This document shows, in pieces, positions 14,410 through 22,972 of a stretch of DNA of 22,972 nt. Source of the DNA: Syntrophorhabdaceae bacterium (GTDB taxonomy: Bacteria > Desulfobacterota > Syntrophorhabdia > Syntrophorhabdales > Syntrophorhabdaceae); assembly GCA_026415015.1 (NCBI GenBank), contig JAOAHW010000076.1:1-22972 (forward strand), read 5' to 3'. Position 1 is the first letter of the stretch. Each line of letters begins with the position of its first letter. The translations under genes were made by a program, and so were the position numbers. Below the pieces are notes generated by a model, which was not told the origin of the DNA, did no database searches, and saw only the letters and a program-made list of their open reading frames with translations.

Positions 14410-16996
14410 TCCCATGAAACCAGTAATCCTGAGCATAGATGATGACCCTGACATCAGGCGACTTCTTGAACAGATCCTTATTGGCAGCGGCTATGAGGTA
14501 ATAACAGCGGGTAGTGGGAAAGAGGCCCTCCAGCTTGCCCAGACCCTAAAACCTGACCTTGTGCTGCTCGATGTAGTGATGCCTGAGATGGACGGTTATG
14601 ATACCTGCATGAAACTCCAGGAAAATAAAGATACTGCCTATATACCTGTTATATTTTTAACCTCAAAGGACGAAAACCAGGATAAGGCCAAGGCCTTTGC
14701 AGTAGGGGCTGCAGATTATCTGACCAAGCCTTTCAAGAAAGATGTTCTCCTGGAAAAGATAAAATATCATTTATCCACTAAAAGCAAATGGACAGAGTTG
14801 AAAAAGGACATATCAAAAAGCGAGGTTGATTTAGGTGTCCTGGACTTTGGTGGATTTAAAAACTTTATAGCTGATGAGCTGACACTCTCAGAGCAAGCAA
14901 GGGTAAGATTATCCAATGTCCATTCGGACAAGATATATAATATCCTTGCAAAAGAGGGTGTACCACCAAATCAGGTGGCATCCCTCATCGCCAGATACTG
15001 CCGATTTAGATATCTGCCTATTGTGGATGAAGAGAGTGTCTTGCTCGGTGCCCTACCAAAACCATTCTCAAAGAATTATTTTGTTGTTGCCATAGGAGAA
15101 AACAATATTGTAGATGCCTATGTAATGAGTAACCCCTTTAACTGGGAGCTTATAGAGACGTTAAAAAAGTATTCAAGGTCAAAACAGCTAAACATATTCA
15201 TTACCGAACCTGAAAATATTGAGGCCCTCCTTGAATATGGTGGCACAGGAGCTGACAGAAAAATAAGCATGCTTGAGGAAAAGATAAAGATTGCAAATCC
15301 TGTTACAAAAAAGAAGATGGATGTTACTGAGGAAGAGATAGAGAAGAGACCTGTTGTCCACATTACTAATACTATCTTGTATACAGCAGTAACAGAGAGG
15401 GCAAGCGATATCCATATAGAACCAAAGGAGAATCATACTGTGGTCCGTTTCAGGATAGACGGAGATATGAGGGACATGTTCTCATTCAACAATGTAACAG
15501 GGGTGATGGTCATAACAAGATTGAAGGCCTTAGGAGGACTTGACATAACAGAGAAACGTAAACCCCAGGATGGGGCTGTAGAGGCAGTGATAGATAACAG
15601 GACATTTAAACTCAGGCTTGCCACCACATCCACGCCCTTTGGAGAGAGCGTTATTATTAGACTACTTGAACCAACAGTAAAACAGAAGGACTTGAAAGAC
15701 CTTGGAATGACAGATGAACAGGTAGCCATTATGGTGGATTTTGCCAGCCGTAACCAGGGGTTGATACTCATAGTAGGCCCCACAGGTGCAGGGAAGACCA
15801 CAACCATTTATAGCCTCCTTGCCCAGATCGATTGTAAAAAGAGAAGCCTCATATCTGTAGAGGACCCTGTTGAATATACTATCCCTTTTGCAAACCAGCA
15901 GCAGGTCAATGAAAAGATGGGTGTTACCTTTGAGGCACTCCTTAAATCATCAGTTAGACAGGACCCTGATATACTCTTTATCGGTGAGGTAAGGGACCCC
16001 TATTCTGCAAGGGTGGCTGTGGACTTTTCAAGCACAGGCCATGTAACAATAACAACACTCCATACATCCAATGCCACTACAGCCATATTCCGCCTTGAAA
16101 GATTGGGAATCACAAGAGGACAGATGGCGGATACAATCCTTGGAATAGTCGCCCAGAGGCTTCTTAAAAAACTCTGTCCCCACTGCAAGAGCGTTGTCCC
16201 AATAACTGAGGAAGAAAAGAATATGCTGAGACCCTATACAGATGCACTGCCAGAGGTGGTTGCCCATCCTGTTGGATGTCCCAAGTGTAATGATACAGGA
16301 TACTTTGGCCGTGAAGGTATATATGAGATAATAAGGTTTGACCCTTTAATAAGCAATATGGTCCGCTCCAATAGGTCAATAGCAGAGATAAGGACTATGG
16401 TTAGAAAAGAGGGTCATTATCTTATAAGTAATCACGCCATAGAGAAGGTTAAAAAACTTATATTCTCTCCAGAGGATGTATATTACAAGGTGCTTTTAGA
16501 GGAGATAGAGACAGAGGAAAAAATAAAGGTGCCTGTGAGAGAAGAGGTGCAACCTATCCCACAAGAGGAGAGGTTAGAAACCGAGGAAATAAAGGCTAAT
16601 CAAGTAGAGACAGTAAAAAAAGAGGAACCCGGTGCCAGAGAAGAAATACTCCTTGTTGAGGACGATAAAGACATGCAGATGCTCCTATCCCGTTATCTTA
16701 GTGATGCAGGTTATATTGTCACCATTGCCAATGATGGTATAGATGCCCTTATCCAGCTTGCCCAGAAGCAATTCAGCCTTGTGCTCTCCGATATAGAGAT
16801 GCCTAATCTAGATGGATTCAAATTCATGGAGATCAAGAACCAGAAGGGTATAGATGTGCCATTAATATTTCTCACATCCAGGGCGGACCAAGTGGACGAG
16901 ATAAAGGGTCTTGAGTTGGGAGCATTGGATTTTATAAAAAAACCCATCTCAAAGGACCTATTACTCTTGCGGATAAAGAAAATTCTAAAAAGATAA
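14402..16996 (+). CDS. PilB/GspE-type pilus assembly ATPase flanked by two receiver domains
   Basis: The protein has 864 residues. ATG at 14402 is used; a second ATG at 14414 is equally possible, and neither has a strong Shine-Dalgarno. Receiver 1 is at about 5-127 (Asp57 in LLDVVMPEMDG, Thr87, Lys109). A GspE/PilB N-terminal domain is at about 150-280. The secretion ATPase core is at about 310-700: Asp box SDIHIEPKENH, Walker A GPTGAGKTTT (Lys465), Walker B DILFIGEVRD (Glu529), His box H547/H554. A tetracysteine zinc site is made of CPHC (592, 595) and CPKC (626, 629). After an acidic linker (about 700-745), receiver 2 is at about 748-864 (Asp797 in VLSDIEMPNLDG, Thr825, Lys847). Both receivers look phosphorylatable. 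It should power pilin polymerisation under phosphorelay control. PilC, PilD and secretin genes are not in the window. Confidence 0.94.
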   Translation: MVSPMKPVILSIDDDPDIRRLLEQILIGSGYEVITAGSGKEALQLAQTLKPDLVLLDVVMPEMDGYDTCMKLQENKDTAYIPVIFLTSKDENQDKAKAFAVGAADYLTKPFKKDVLLEKIKYHLSTKSKWTELKKDISKSEVDLGVLDFGGFKNFIADELTLSEQARVRLSNVHSDKIYNILAKEGVPPNQVASLIARYCRFRYLPIVDEESVLLGALPKPFSKNYFVVAIGENNIVDAYVMSNPFNWELIETLKKYSRSKQLNIFITEPENIEALLEYGGTGADRKISMLEEKIKIANPVTKKKMDVTEEEIEKRPVVHITNTILYTAVTERASDIHIEPKENHTVVRFRIDGDMRDMFSFNNVTGVMVITRLKALGGLDITEKRKPQDGAVEAVIDNRTFKLRLATTSTPFGESVIIRLLEPTVKQKDLKDLGMTDEQVAIMVDFASRNQGLILIVGPTGAGKTTTIYSLLAQIDCKKRSLISVEDPVEYTIPFANQQQVNEKMGVTFEALLKSSVRQDPDILFIGEVRDPYSARVAVDFSSTGHVTITTLHTSNATTAIFRLERLGITRGQMADTILGIVAQRLLKKLCPHCKSVVPITEEEKNMLRPYTDALPEVVAHPVGCPKCNDTGYFGREGIYEIIRFDPLISNMVRSNRSIAEIRTMVRKEGHYLISNHAIEKVKKLIFSPEDVYYKVLLEEIETEEKIKVPVREEVQPIPQEERLETEEIKANQVETVKKEEPGAREEILLVEDDKDMQMLLSRYLSDAGYIVTIANDGIDALIQLAQKQFSLVLSDIEMPNLDGFKFMEIKNQKGIDVPLIFLTSRADQVDEIKGLELGALDFIKKPISKDLLLLRIKKILKR

Positions 16997-17001
16997 GGCA
17001 T

Positions 17002-18330
17002 TTAAGGGTTCTCAGTGAGTATTATCTGAATATCCATCACATTGGTCCCTGTAGGTCCTGTTATAAAGAGGCTGTCTATTTTTTTGAAAAAGTTATAAGA
17101 ATCATTATTCAGAAGATAGTCATAGGGATTTAATCCAAGTTCCTTTGCCCTTTTAATAGTTTGCCCTGTTACATAAGCCCCTGCTGCATCTGTAGGTCCA
17201 TCTGTTCCGTCTGTGCCTGCTGATAGCATGGCTATTCCATCCTCACCTTCAATCTCTATGGCAAAGGCAAGGGCAAGCTCTGTATTTCTCCCTCCCAATC
17301 CTTTTCCTACTACCTTAACTGTTGTCTCCCCGCCGCTCAAAAGGCATATAGGCCTTTTTGTCTCGGATTGCTTTTTTTTAGTTTTATAGGCTTTAGCAAT
17401 ACCAGCAAGCCTCTTTCCCACCTCTTTTGCCTCGCCATCTATCTCTGTAGATAGAATTTCTACATGAAATCCAAGTTCAGAGGCCTTTGCACCTGCTGCG
17501 GATAGGGCAATCTTGTTACTGCCTATGATAATGTTCTCTACCTTACTTAACACAGGGTCTTTTTCCTTTATTGTCTCAGGCATCTCACCCTTTATACCTT
17601 TATTTATAACCTCCATTATATGGTATGGTATTTTATCTGATAGTCCATATCTTTTTATGACCTCTAATGCATCGGCGTATGTAGTCTTATCTAATGTTGT
17701 TGGCCCTGATGCAATAACATCGAGTCTGTCCCCGATAACATCGGAAAGTATCAAAGATTTTATATGGGCAGGGTAGGCAATCCGGGCGAGCCTGCCACCT
17801 TTTACAGAAGAGATGTGTTTTCTTAATGTATTTACCTCATTTATATCAGCCCCTGCATCAAGCAGCATCTTTGTTGTAATCTGCTTTTCCTGTAATGTTA
17901 TTGGCTTAAGAGGTGAGACAAGAAGTGCTGACCCCCCTCCTGATATAAGACATACTACAAGGGTGGATTCATCTACCTTTTCTAAAAGCCTTATAATTTT
18001 ATTTGTAGCTTCCACACCATTTTCATCAGGTATGGGGTGCCCTGCCTCATAAATCTTTATTTTGTCAATAGATTCCATGCCCTTGGCATGGCCATATTTT
18101 GTTATGACTATACCTTCTTTTATGATTTTACCCAAACCGTCATTGATAGCCCTCGCCATGTCAAAGGATGCCTTTCCAAAACCAATAATAAAAAATTGTT
18201 TTATTCTGTGCTTGTGGCAGAAGGATAATATGTGTCCTGTATGTGCTTTTACTGCAGAATATGGATTTACTGATGATATGGCTGCATTGAAGATATTCTG
18301 AGTCTGATTTTTTATCTCTTCAGAATTCAC
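17002..18330 (-). CDS. gckA: Glycerate kinase, type 2 (GckA/TtuD, MOFRL family)
   Basis: The protein has 442 residues, the usual length for this family. It phosphorylates D-glycerate to 2-phosphoglycerate, linking serine-type or glyoxylate routes to glycolysis. Visible family motifs are IIGFGKAS near residue 50, CLISGGGSALL (about 127-137), NTLRKHISSVKGGRLA (about 166-181) and VIGDRLDVIASGPT. Further on are LLSGGETTV, GLGGRNTELAL (about 343-353) and the MOFRL signature SAGTDGTDGPTDAAGA. The start is GTG at 18330; there is no good Shine-Dalgarno, but the AmrS-like gene ends 13 bases upstream, so translation is probably coupled. It ends 5 bases from the convergent pilus ATPase gene with no visible terminator between them. 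Confidence 0.93.
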   Translation of the reverse strand: MNSEEIKNQTQNIFNAAISSVNPYSAVKAHTGHILSFCHKHRIKQFFIIGFGKASFDMARAINDGLGKIIKEGIVITKYGHAKGMESIDKIKIYEAGHPIPDENGVEATNKIIRLLEKVDESTLVVCLISGGGSALLVSPLKPITLQEKQITTKMLLDAGADINEVNTLRKHISSVKGGRLARIAYPAHIKSLILSDVIGDRLDVIASGPTTLDKTTYADALEVIKRYGLSDKIPYHIMEVINKGIKGEMPETIKEKDPVLSKVENIIIGSNKIALSAAGAKASELGFHVEILSTEIDGEAKEVGKRLAGIAKAYKTKKKQSETKRPICLLSGGETTVKVVGKGLGGRNTELALAFAIEIEGEDGIAMLSAGTDGTDGPTDAAGAYVTGQTIKRAKELGLNPYDYLLNNDSYNFFKKIDSLFITGPTGTNVMDIQIILTENP

Positions 18331-18343
18331 TATTTTATTAAAT

Positions 18344-19357
18344 CTATAATCCTATGCCGTCAATCTTGGTGTTGCAGAATACGCATGCGCCATCTTTTAG
18401 ATTGTATTCCAGTATAGTGTATCCAAATCTTTTGATGATGGTCTTTTTACAGTTATAGCAGTATGTGTGCTCTCCTTCAGAGCCAGGGATATTTCCCATA
18501 TAGACATATCGGAGACCTGCCTCCATACCTATCTCCCTCGCCCTTTTTAGTGTCTTAGGAGGTGTCCTTTTTGCATCAAGACATTTATATGTGGGATAGA
18601 ATGCACTTACATGCCATGGTGTCTCAATGCCTACCTCATCCTTTATGAAAGAGGCTATATCCTTTAACTCATCATCACCATCATTGTGACCAGGTATTAT
18701 AAGGGTTGTAATCTCTATCCATATGCCCAGTGATTTATATAGTTTTATCGTATCTAAGACACCCTTAAGTTCTGCCTTACACTGTCTTCTGTAGAAATCC
18801 TCATTAAAACCCTTTAAATCTATATTAGCTGCATCAAGATAAGGCCTTATTGCCTTAAGTGGCTCTTCCTCTATATATCCATTTGTTACAAAATTATTAT
18901 AGATACCCTTTTGTTTTGCCAGTTGTGCTATATCAAAGGCATATTCAAAGAAGACAGTGGGCTCTGTATATGTATATGATATACTTTTGCAGCCTGATTG
19001 TTCTGCCATATCTACTACCTCTTCCGGTAAGATCCTTTCTCCAACTATTTTCTTTTTTTCCTGTGGTAACTGGGATATCTCGTAGTTCTGACAGTGGAGG
19101 CACTGAAAGTTACAGCCCACTGTGGCAATAGAGAATGCCCCTGAGCCTGGAAAAAAGTGAAAAAGGGGTTTTTTTTCAATAGGGTCAACATGATATGAAC
19201 AGGGATACCCATAGATAAGGCTGTATAATGTACCTTCTTTATTTTCCCTTACACTGCAGATGCCTCTTTTTCCGTCAGCTATAGTACAGTTATGACGGCA
19301 TAGATGGCATCTTACCTTATTATCTTCAAGTCTTTCATAAAAAGAGGCGGGTTTCAT
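18344..19357 (-). CDS. amrS: AmmeMemoRadiSam-system radical SAM enzyme
   Basis: The protein has 337 residues. AGGGGGG lies about 7 bases before the ATG. The radical SAM cluster motif is CNFQCLHC (Cys82, Cys86, Cys89), preceded by a cysteine-rich N-terminus (RCHLCRHNC, Cys34) typical of AmrS/PflA-like proteins. Also seen are ATVGCNFQC, YTEPTVFFEY and a C-terminal cysteine region (CYNC and CVFC). Members are named for co-occurrence with AMMECR1 and Memo proteins, and their exact reaction is unsettled. The two partner genes are not in this window. It lies between lon (32-base gap) and glycerate kinase (13-base gap), all on the minus strand, probably one operon. Confidence 0.9.
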   Translation of the reverse strand: MKPASFYERLEDNKVRCHLCRHNCTIADGKRGICSVRENKEGTLYSLIYGYPCSYHVDPIEKKPLFHFFPGSGAFSIATVGCNFQCLHCQNYEISQLPQEKKKIVGERILPEEVVDMAEQSGCKSISYTYTEPTVFFEYAFDIAQLAKQKGIYNNFVTNGYIEEEPLKAIRPYLDAANIDLKGFNEDFYRRQCKAELKGVLDTIKLYKSLGIWIEITTLIIPGHNDGDDELKDIASFIKDEVGIETPWHVSAFYPTYKCLDAKRTPPKTLKRAREIGMEAGLRYVYMGNIPGSEGEHTYCYNCKKTIIKRFGYTILEYNLKDGACVFCNTKIDGIGL

Positions 19358-19389
19358 GATATGCCCCCCTGTTAAGGATTCTGATGAAG

Positions 19390-21720
19390 TTATTTAAAAA
19401 CTAACTCGACTACCTCATCCATATTTTTAACCGGGATAAACTTCAGGTTCCTTCTCACATACTGGGGTATCTCATCAAATTCTCGGGTGTTTTCATGGGG
19501 TATTATAACTGCCTCCATCCTTGCCCTGAGCGCTGCCAGGGCCTTTTCCTTTAGACCCCCTATGGGCAGGACCCTACCTGTCAGTGTTATCTCTCCGGTC
19601 ATGGCTATCTTTCTCTTTACAGGCCTCTGGGTAATTGCGCTTATCATAGCTATAGCCATTGTTATGCCTGCTGAAGGACCATCTTTGGGTATTGCACCCT
19701 GAGGTACATGGACATGCATCTCTAAATTATCAAATACACCATCCTCAATGCCAAGGTCGCCTGCCTTTGATTTTATGTAGGTTAGGGCTGCCTGGGCAGA
19801 CTCCTTCATCACATCACCCATGCTCCCTGTAAGGGTCAGGTCTTTTTTTCCTTTTCTGCATGATGCCTCCACATGGAGGACATCACCGCCAAACTCTGTC
19901 CATGCAAGACCAGTGGCTATCCCTGGTATATCACCGTCTAAATCACCTTCTGGGAGATATTTAGGGGCGCCAAGGAAAGTATGGAGGTTTTTTGTTGTGA
20001 TGACTGTCTTTTTCTTTTTTCCTTCTGCAATATTTCTTGCCACCTTTCTTGTGACAGATGCAATCTCCCTTTCAAGGTTTCTTAAGCCTGCCTCTCTTGT
20101 GTACTCCTGGATAATCTTTGTTATGGCATGGTCTGTATACCGTAGGTACCTCTGTTTTATCCCGTTCTCTTTTAGCTGTTTAGGTATCAGGTATCTCTTT
20201 GCAATCATGAGCTTATCCTTTTCTGTATACCCTGCAATATTTATAATCTCCATCCTGTCTCTTAAGGCTGAGGGTATTGTATCAATCCTGTTGGCAGTTG
20301 TAATAAACATGACCTTTGAGAGGTCGAAGGGGACGTTTAAATAGTGGTCGCTAAATGAGTGATTCTGTTCAGGGTCCAACACCTCAAGGAGTGCGCTTGC
20401 CGGGTCACCCCTGAAGTCTGTTCCTATCTTGTCTATTTCATCCATCATAAACACAGGGTTATTTGACCCTGCCTGCTTTATGCACTGGATAATCCTCCCT
20501 GGCATAGAGCCTACATAGGTCCTCCTGTGACCCCTTATCTCTGCCTCATCCTTCATACCACCTAAGGATATCCTCGAGAACTTCCTGCCAAGGGCCCTGG
20601 CAATAGATTTTCCAAGGGATGTCTTACCCACACCTGGTGGGCCCACAAAACAGAGGATTGGTCCTTTCATCTCACCCTTGAGCTTTATAACACTTAAGAA
20701 TTCAAGTATCCGCTCCTTGACCTTATCAAGGTTATAATGGTCTTCATCAAGGACCTTCTTTGCCAGTTTTATATCAATGTTGTCCTGAGTTGATACACTC
20801 CAAGGCAACTCTACAAGCCATTCTATATATGTCCTCACCATAGATGACTCCACTGCATCAGGGTGCATGAGATCGAGCCTGTCAAGCTGTTTTTTTGCCT
20901 CCTTTTCCACCTCTTTAGGCATCTTTGCCTTTTTGATGCGCTTCTGGAGGTCCTCTATCTCCTCAGACCTCTCATCTCCCTCTCCAAGCTCGTTTTTTAT
21001 TGCTTTCATCTGCTCCCTGAGGAAGTAATCCCTCTGGCTCTTTGTCATCTCCTCTTTGGCCTGGGAGAGTATCTTTGCCTGCATATTCAACAGTTCTATC
21101 TCTTTGCTCAAAATCTCAGAGAGTTTCTTTAGTCTCTCAACAGGATCTAATATCTCCAGGATCTCCTGTGCCTTCTCCACAGTGAGCCCAAGATTTGCAG
21201 CGGCAATATCTGCCAGTTTTCCTGGTTCATCTATTGTGTCAAGGACAATGAGTATATCAGGGGGTACCATCCTGCCCATGGATACTACACGCTCCATTTC
21301 TTCTTTCACGTATCTCATGAGCGCCTCAATCTCCAGTGTGATCTCAGTTATGACAGGTTCTTCAATGACCTCTACAGTCACGAGAAAGGTGGGAGCTTCC
21401 TGGGTATATTCCTTAACCCTTGCCTTTTTTAATCCCTGGATGAGTATCTTAACCCTACCATCAGGGAGTCTCAACATCCTCATTATCTGCGAAACCACCC
21501 CGATACTATAAATCCTTTCAGGCAGAGGGTCTTCATCTGTCAAGTCCTTTTGTGCTGCCACTATTATAAGTCTGTCTTTGGATAGTGCCTTTTCTACTGC
21601 ATTTATGGACATGTCCCTGCCCACAAAAAGGGGCAGCACAACAGAAGGATACATGACCATGTCTCTTACAGGCAAAAGCGGCAGGACCTCAGGTATCTTT
21701 ATCATCTCTTCTTCAAGCAT
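19390..21720 (-). CDS. lon: ATP-dependent Lon protease
   Basis: The protein has 776 residues, normal for bacterial LonA. GGAGG lies 9 bases before the ATG; Met6 is a possible alternative start. The N-terminal substrate-binding domain (about 10-205) begins LPLLPVRDMVMYPSVV. A coiled-coil region follows (about 205-310), then the AAA+ domain with Walker A GPPGVGKTSLG (about 360-370), Walker B VFMMDEIDK and sensor region TTANRID. The C-terminal S16 protease domain has catalytic Ser683 (KDGPSAGITMA) and Lys726 (GGLKEKALAA). It degrades misfolded and regulatory proteins in the cytoplasm. A sigma70-like promoter lies at 21752-21780, and no heat-shock CIRCE element is seen. Confidence 0.98.
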   Translation of the reverse strand: MLEEEMIKIPEVLPLLPVRDMVMYPSVVLPLFVGRDMSINAVEKALSKDRLIIVAAQKDLTDEDPLPERIYSIGVVSQIMRMLRLPDGRVKILIQGLKKARVKEYTQEAPTFLVTVEVIEEPVITEITLEIEALMRYVKEEMERVVSMGRMVPPDILIVLDTIDEPGKLADIAAANLGLTVEKAQEILEILDPVERLKKLSEILSKEIELLNMQAKILSQAKEEMTKSQRDYFLREQMKAIKNELGEGDERSEEIEDLQKRIKKAKMPKEVEKEAKKQLDRLDLMHPDAVESSMVRTYIEWLVELPWSVSTQDNIDIKLAKKVLDEDHYNLDKVKERILEFLSVIKLKGEMKGPILCFVGPPGVGKTSLGKSIARALGRKFSRISLGGMKDEAEIRGHRRTYVGSMPGRIIQCIKQAGSNNPVFMMDEIDKIGTDFRGDPASALLEVLDPEQNHSFSDHYLNVPFDLSKVMFITTANRIDTIPSALRDRMEIINIAGYTEKDKLMIAKRYLIPKQLKENGIKQRYLRYTDHAITKIIQEYTREAGLRNLEREIASVTRKVARNIAEGKKKKTVITTKNLHTFLGAPKYLPEGDLDGDIPGIATGLAWTEFGGDVLHVEASCRKGKKDLTLTGSMGDVMKESAQAALTYIKSKAGDLGIEDGVFDNLEMHVHVPQGAIPKDGPSAGITMAIAMISAITQRPVKRKIAMTGEITLTGRVLPIGGLKEKALAALRARMEAVIIPHENTREFDEIPQYVRRNLKFIPVKNMDEVVELVFK

Positions 21721-21751
21721 CTATTCAAGCCTCCATAACAACTGTAAGATA

Positions 21752-21780
21752 AGATTATCAGAATAAAAATAACGAGTCAA
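21752..21780 (-). promoter_or_regulatory. Probable sigma70-type promoter for lon
   Basis: On the minus strand TTGACT (21780-21775) is followed after 17 bases by TAATCT (21757-21752); an overlapping GATAAT offers another -10 choice. Transcription would start about 25 bases before the lon ATG. It lies in the 101-base gap after the biotin-carrier gene, where no terminator is visible. Confidence 0.5.
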
Positions 21781-21821
21781 CATAAGACCCCCTGAGTTTA
21801 TGGAATGGATTTCAAAATCTC

Positions 21822-22972
21822 TTATGAGTCAGGTGGGATTTCTGTCCTTGCATCCTCTTTGACCTTTTTGTCTATAACAAAGAGGAGTTGACCCTCCTCA
21901 ACGAGTTCATTGAGCTTGACACATATCTCTACAATCTGACCATCAAAGGGTGCAACTATCACATTCTCCATCTTCATGGCCTCAACATTGGCAATCTCTT
22001 CACCTTTACGAACTATATCCCCAACATTTATCGTCCCTCTCTCAGGGTTACCTATACGCCATACTGTCCCATTTACTGGAGATGCAATCTCATTTGCACC
22101 CTTAGCCATCCTTTTCTCAACCTTTTTTGCATGGGGTGTATAGACTTCGTATACCTTTGTCTTATTGTTTACCAGGACAACTACATGGATGACCCCGTCG
22201 TGTTCAGCCCCAATGGATACAAGCTCTATGCAATATGGTTTTCCCCATAGGTCAAATTCCACCTTATCTCCAGGTTTTTTAAGTCCATTTCTCCACACAT
22301 GAGTGGGAAGTACAAGGGGCGCCTCTCCGAATTTATCTCTCCATTCTAAGTATTCAATGGTATCCTTAGGGTGCATAAGATAGAGAACAAATTCCTCATC
22401 AGTAGGATTCCTGCCCAAGGCGTTTTTGAGATTCCACCTCAGACGTTCGAGGTCTTCATTTTTTAACATCTCATCCGGGGATCTCTCATTTCTTGATTTT
22501 ATCTTTTCTTTCCACTCGCCTCCAAATGCACTCTTATATACCCATTCTGCTGGCCAGCCATCTGGAAGCCTTCCATATTGACCGAGTATCAGGTTTTTAA
22601 AGTCTTCTGGTGCGTTTCTAAAAAGGTTCAGAAGTTCATCCTGTTCTTCCTCATCCATTGAATCAAAGTCTTGGTTTTTCTCATAGATAAATTTTTCGAG
22701 AAGCCTTATCAGGTTCTTTATGCCAGCACTGCCTTGTTCTTTGGCGTATCTATTTACTATACCACTGCATGTTACCCAGGTGATCTGGGACCCAGGGGTT
22801 ACATCAAAATAGTGGATAATCTGGTTATAAAGAGACATAACCCTAAGGATAGCAGGCATAAGGTCAAGAAAATTGCCTTTACTTGCCTGTTCAAATGAAC
22901 TGGGAAATGCCCCGCCTGGCATCCTGTGGTAGGTAACAGTGTGGTCAAAACCCCTAAAAGGTGATTCTGCCC
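21822..22972 (-). CDS. Pyruvate carboxylase-type subunit with biotin carrier domain, N-terminus outside window
   Basis: The frame is open to the window edge, so the start is missing; 382 codons are visible. The beginning reads FDHTVTYHRMPGGAF, the end of the carboxyltransferase domain of pyruvate carboxylase/oxaloacetate decarboxylase alpha proteins (their MPGG motif). A helical conserved carboxylase domain follows (to about 205 counting from that Met), then a linker beta region. A biotinyl domain closes the protein, with EAMKMEN; its Lys317 is the biotinylation site. This fits the two-subunit pyruvate carboxylase B chain, which makes oxaloacetate from pyruvate together with a separate biotin carboxylase. 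A sodium-pumping oxaloacetate decarboxylase alpha chain is the alternative and cannot be excluded without the missing part. The stop is TAA at 21824-21822. Confidence 0.88.
   Translation of the reverse strand, partial: AESPFRGFDHTVTYHRMPGGAFPSSFEQASKGNFLDLMPAILRVMSLYNQIIHYFDVTPGSQITWVTCSGIVNRYAKEQGSAGIKNLIRLLEKFIYEKNQDFDSMDEEEQDELLNLFRNAPEDFKNLILGQYGRLPDGWPAEWVYKSAFGGEWKEKIKSRNERSPDEMLKNEDLERLRWNLKNALGRNPTDEEFVLYLMHPKDTIEYLEWRDKFGEAPLVLPTHVWRNGLKKPGDKVEFDLWGKPYCIELVSIGAEHDGVIHVVVLVNNKTKVYEVYTPHAKKVEKRMAKGANEIASPVNGTVWRIGNPERGTINVGDIVRKGEEIANVEAMKMENVIVAPFDGQIVEICVKLNELVEEGQLLFVIDKKVKEDARTEIPPDS

Noticed and set aside
1..22972. tRNA genes, rRNA genes, CRISPR arrays, insertion sequences, riboswitches
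   Set aside because: Gaps between genes are short and none shows cloverleaf, spaced-repeat, terminal-repeat or riboswitch features that I can recognise.

Overview
The window looks like bacterial chromosome from an AT-leaning, probably anaerobic Gram-negative lineage. Arg AGG/AGA and Ile ATA codons are very common, genes are tightly packed, and several starts carry clear AAGGAGG-type ribosome binding sites. The gene mix (membrane pyrophosphatase, AmmeMemoRadiSam radical SAM enzyme, PAS-rich hybrid kinases, type IV pilus parts) would fit Nitrospirota or Desulfobacterota. That placement is inference only, because no rRNA or other strong marker gene is present. I see no tRNA, rRNA, CRISPR array, insertion sequence or prophage. 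No gene-free stretch exceeds 300 bases; the longest are 1625-1836 and 8538-8777.

Layout. Positions 1-1624 (minus) hold the N-terminal 541 codons of a cytosolic PAS-PAS hybrid-type histidine kinase, cut by the window edge. Next on the minus strand are a secreted EF-hand protein (1837-2454), a PIN-like protein of unknown role (2507-3442) and a small holin-4-type membrane protein (3445-3783). Two plus-strand genes follow: a secreted LysM-NlpC/P60 peptidoglycan hydrolase (3926-4837) and a polytopic membrane protein with a helix-hairpin-helix-like tail (4847-6043). A perfect 30-bp palindromic terminator separates them from a convergent proton-pumping membrane pyrophosphatase gene (6093-8537, minus), which has its own well-formed promoter.

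The most interesting part is the plus-strand block 8778-16996. It encodes a Cache-HAMP-PAS-PAS hybrid kinase with two receiver domains, and a membrane protein whose HPt-like domain has lost its phosphorylatable histidine and is joined to a zinc ribbon. It also encodes a type IV pilin-like protein with a LamG/concanavalin-like C-terminal domain, a free intact HPt protein, and a PilB/GspE-type assembly ATPase with a receiver domain at each end. Together these look like a multistep phosphorelay wired directly onto a pilus or pseudopilus motor: kinase receivers, then free HPt, then ATPase receivers. The inactive HPt protein may be a membrane-anchored decoy or scaffold. I know of no described system with exactly this composition, though I cannot search for one.

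The right end is minus-strand housekeeping. The biotin-carrying C-terminal part of a pyruvate-carboxylase-type subunit (from 22972, truncated) is followed by Lon protease with its own promoter, an AmrS-like radical SAM enzyme and a type-2 glycerate kinase. The last three are closely spaced and probably form an operon that converges on the pilus block, with only five bases between the stop codons.
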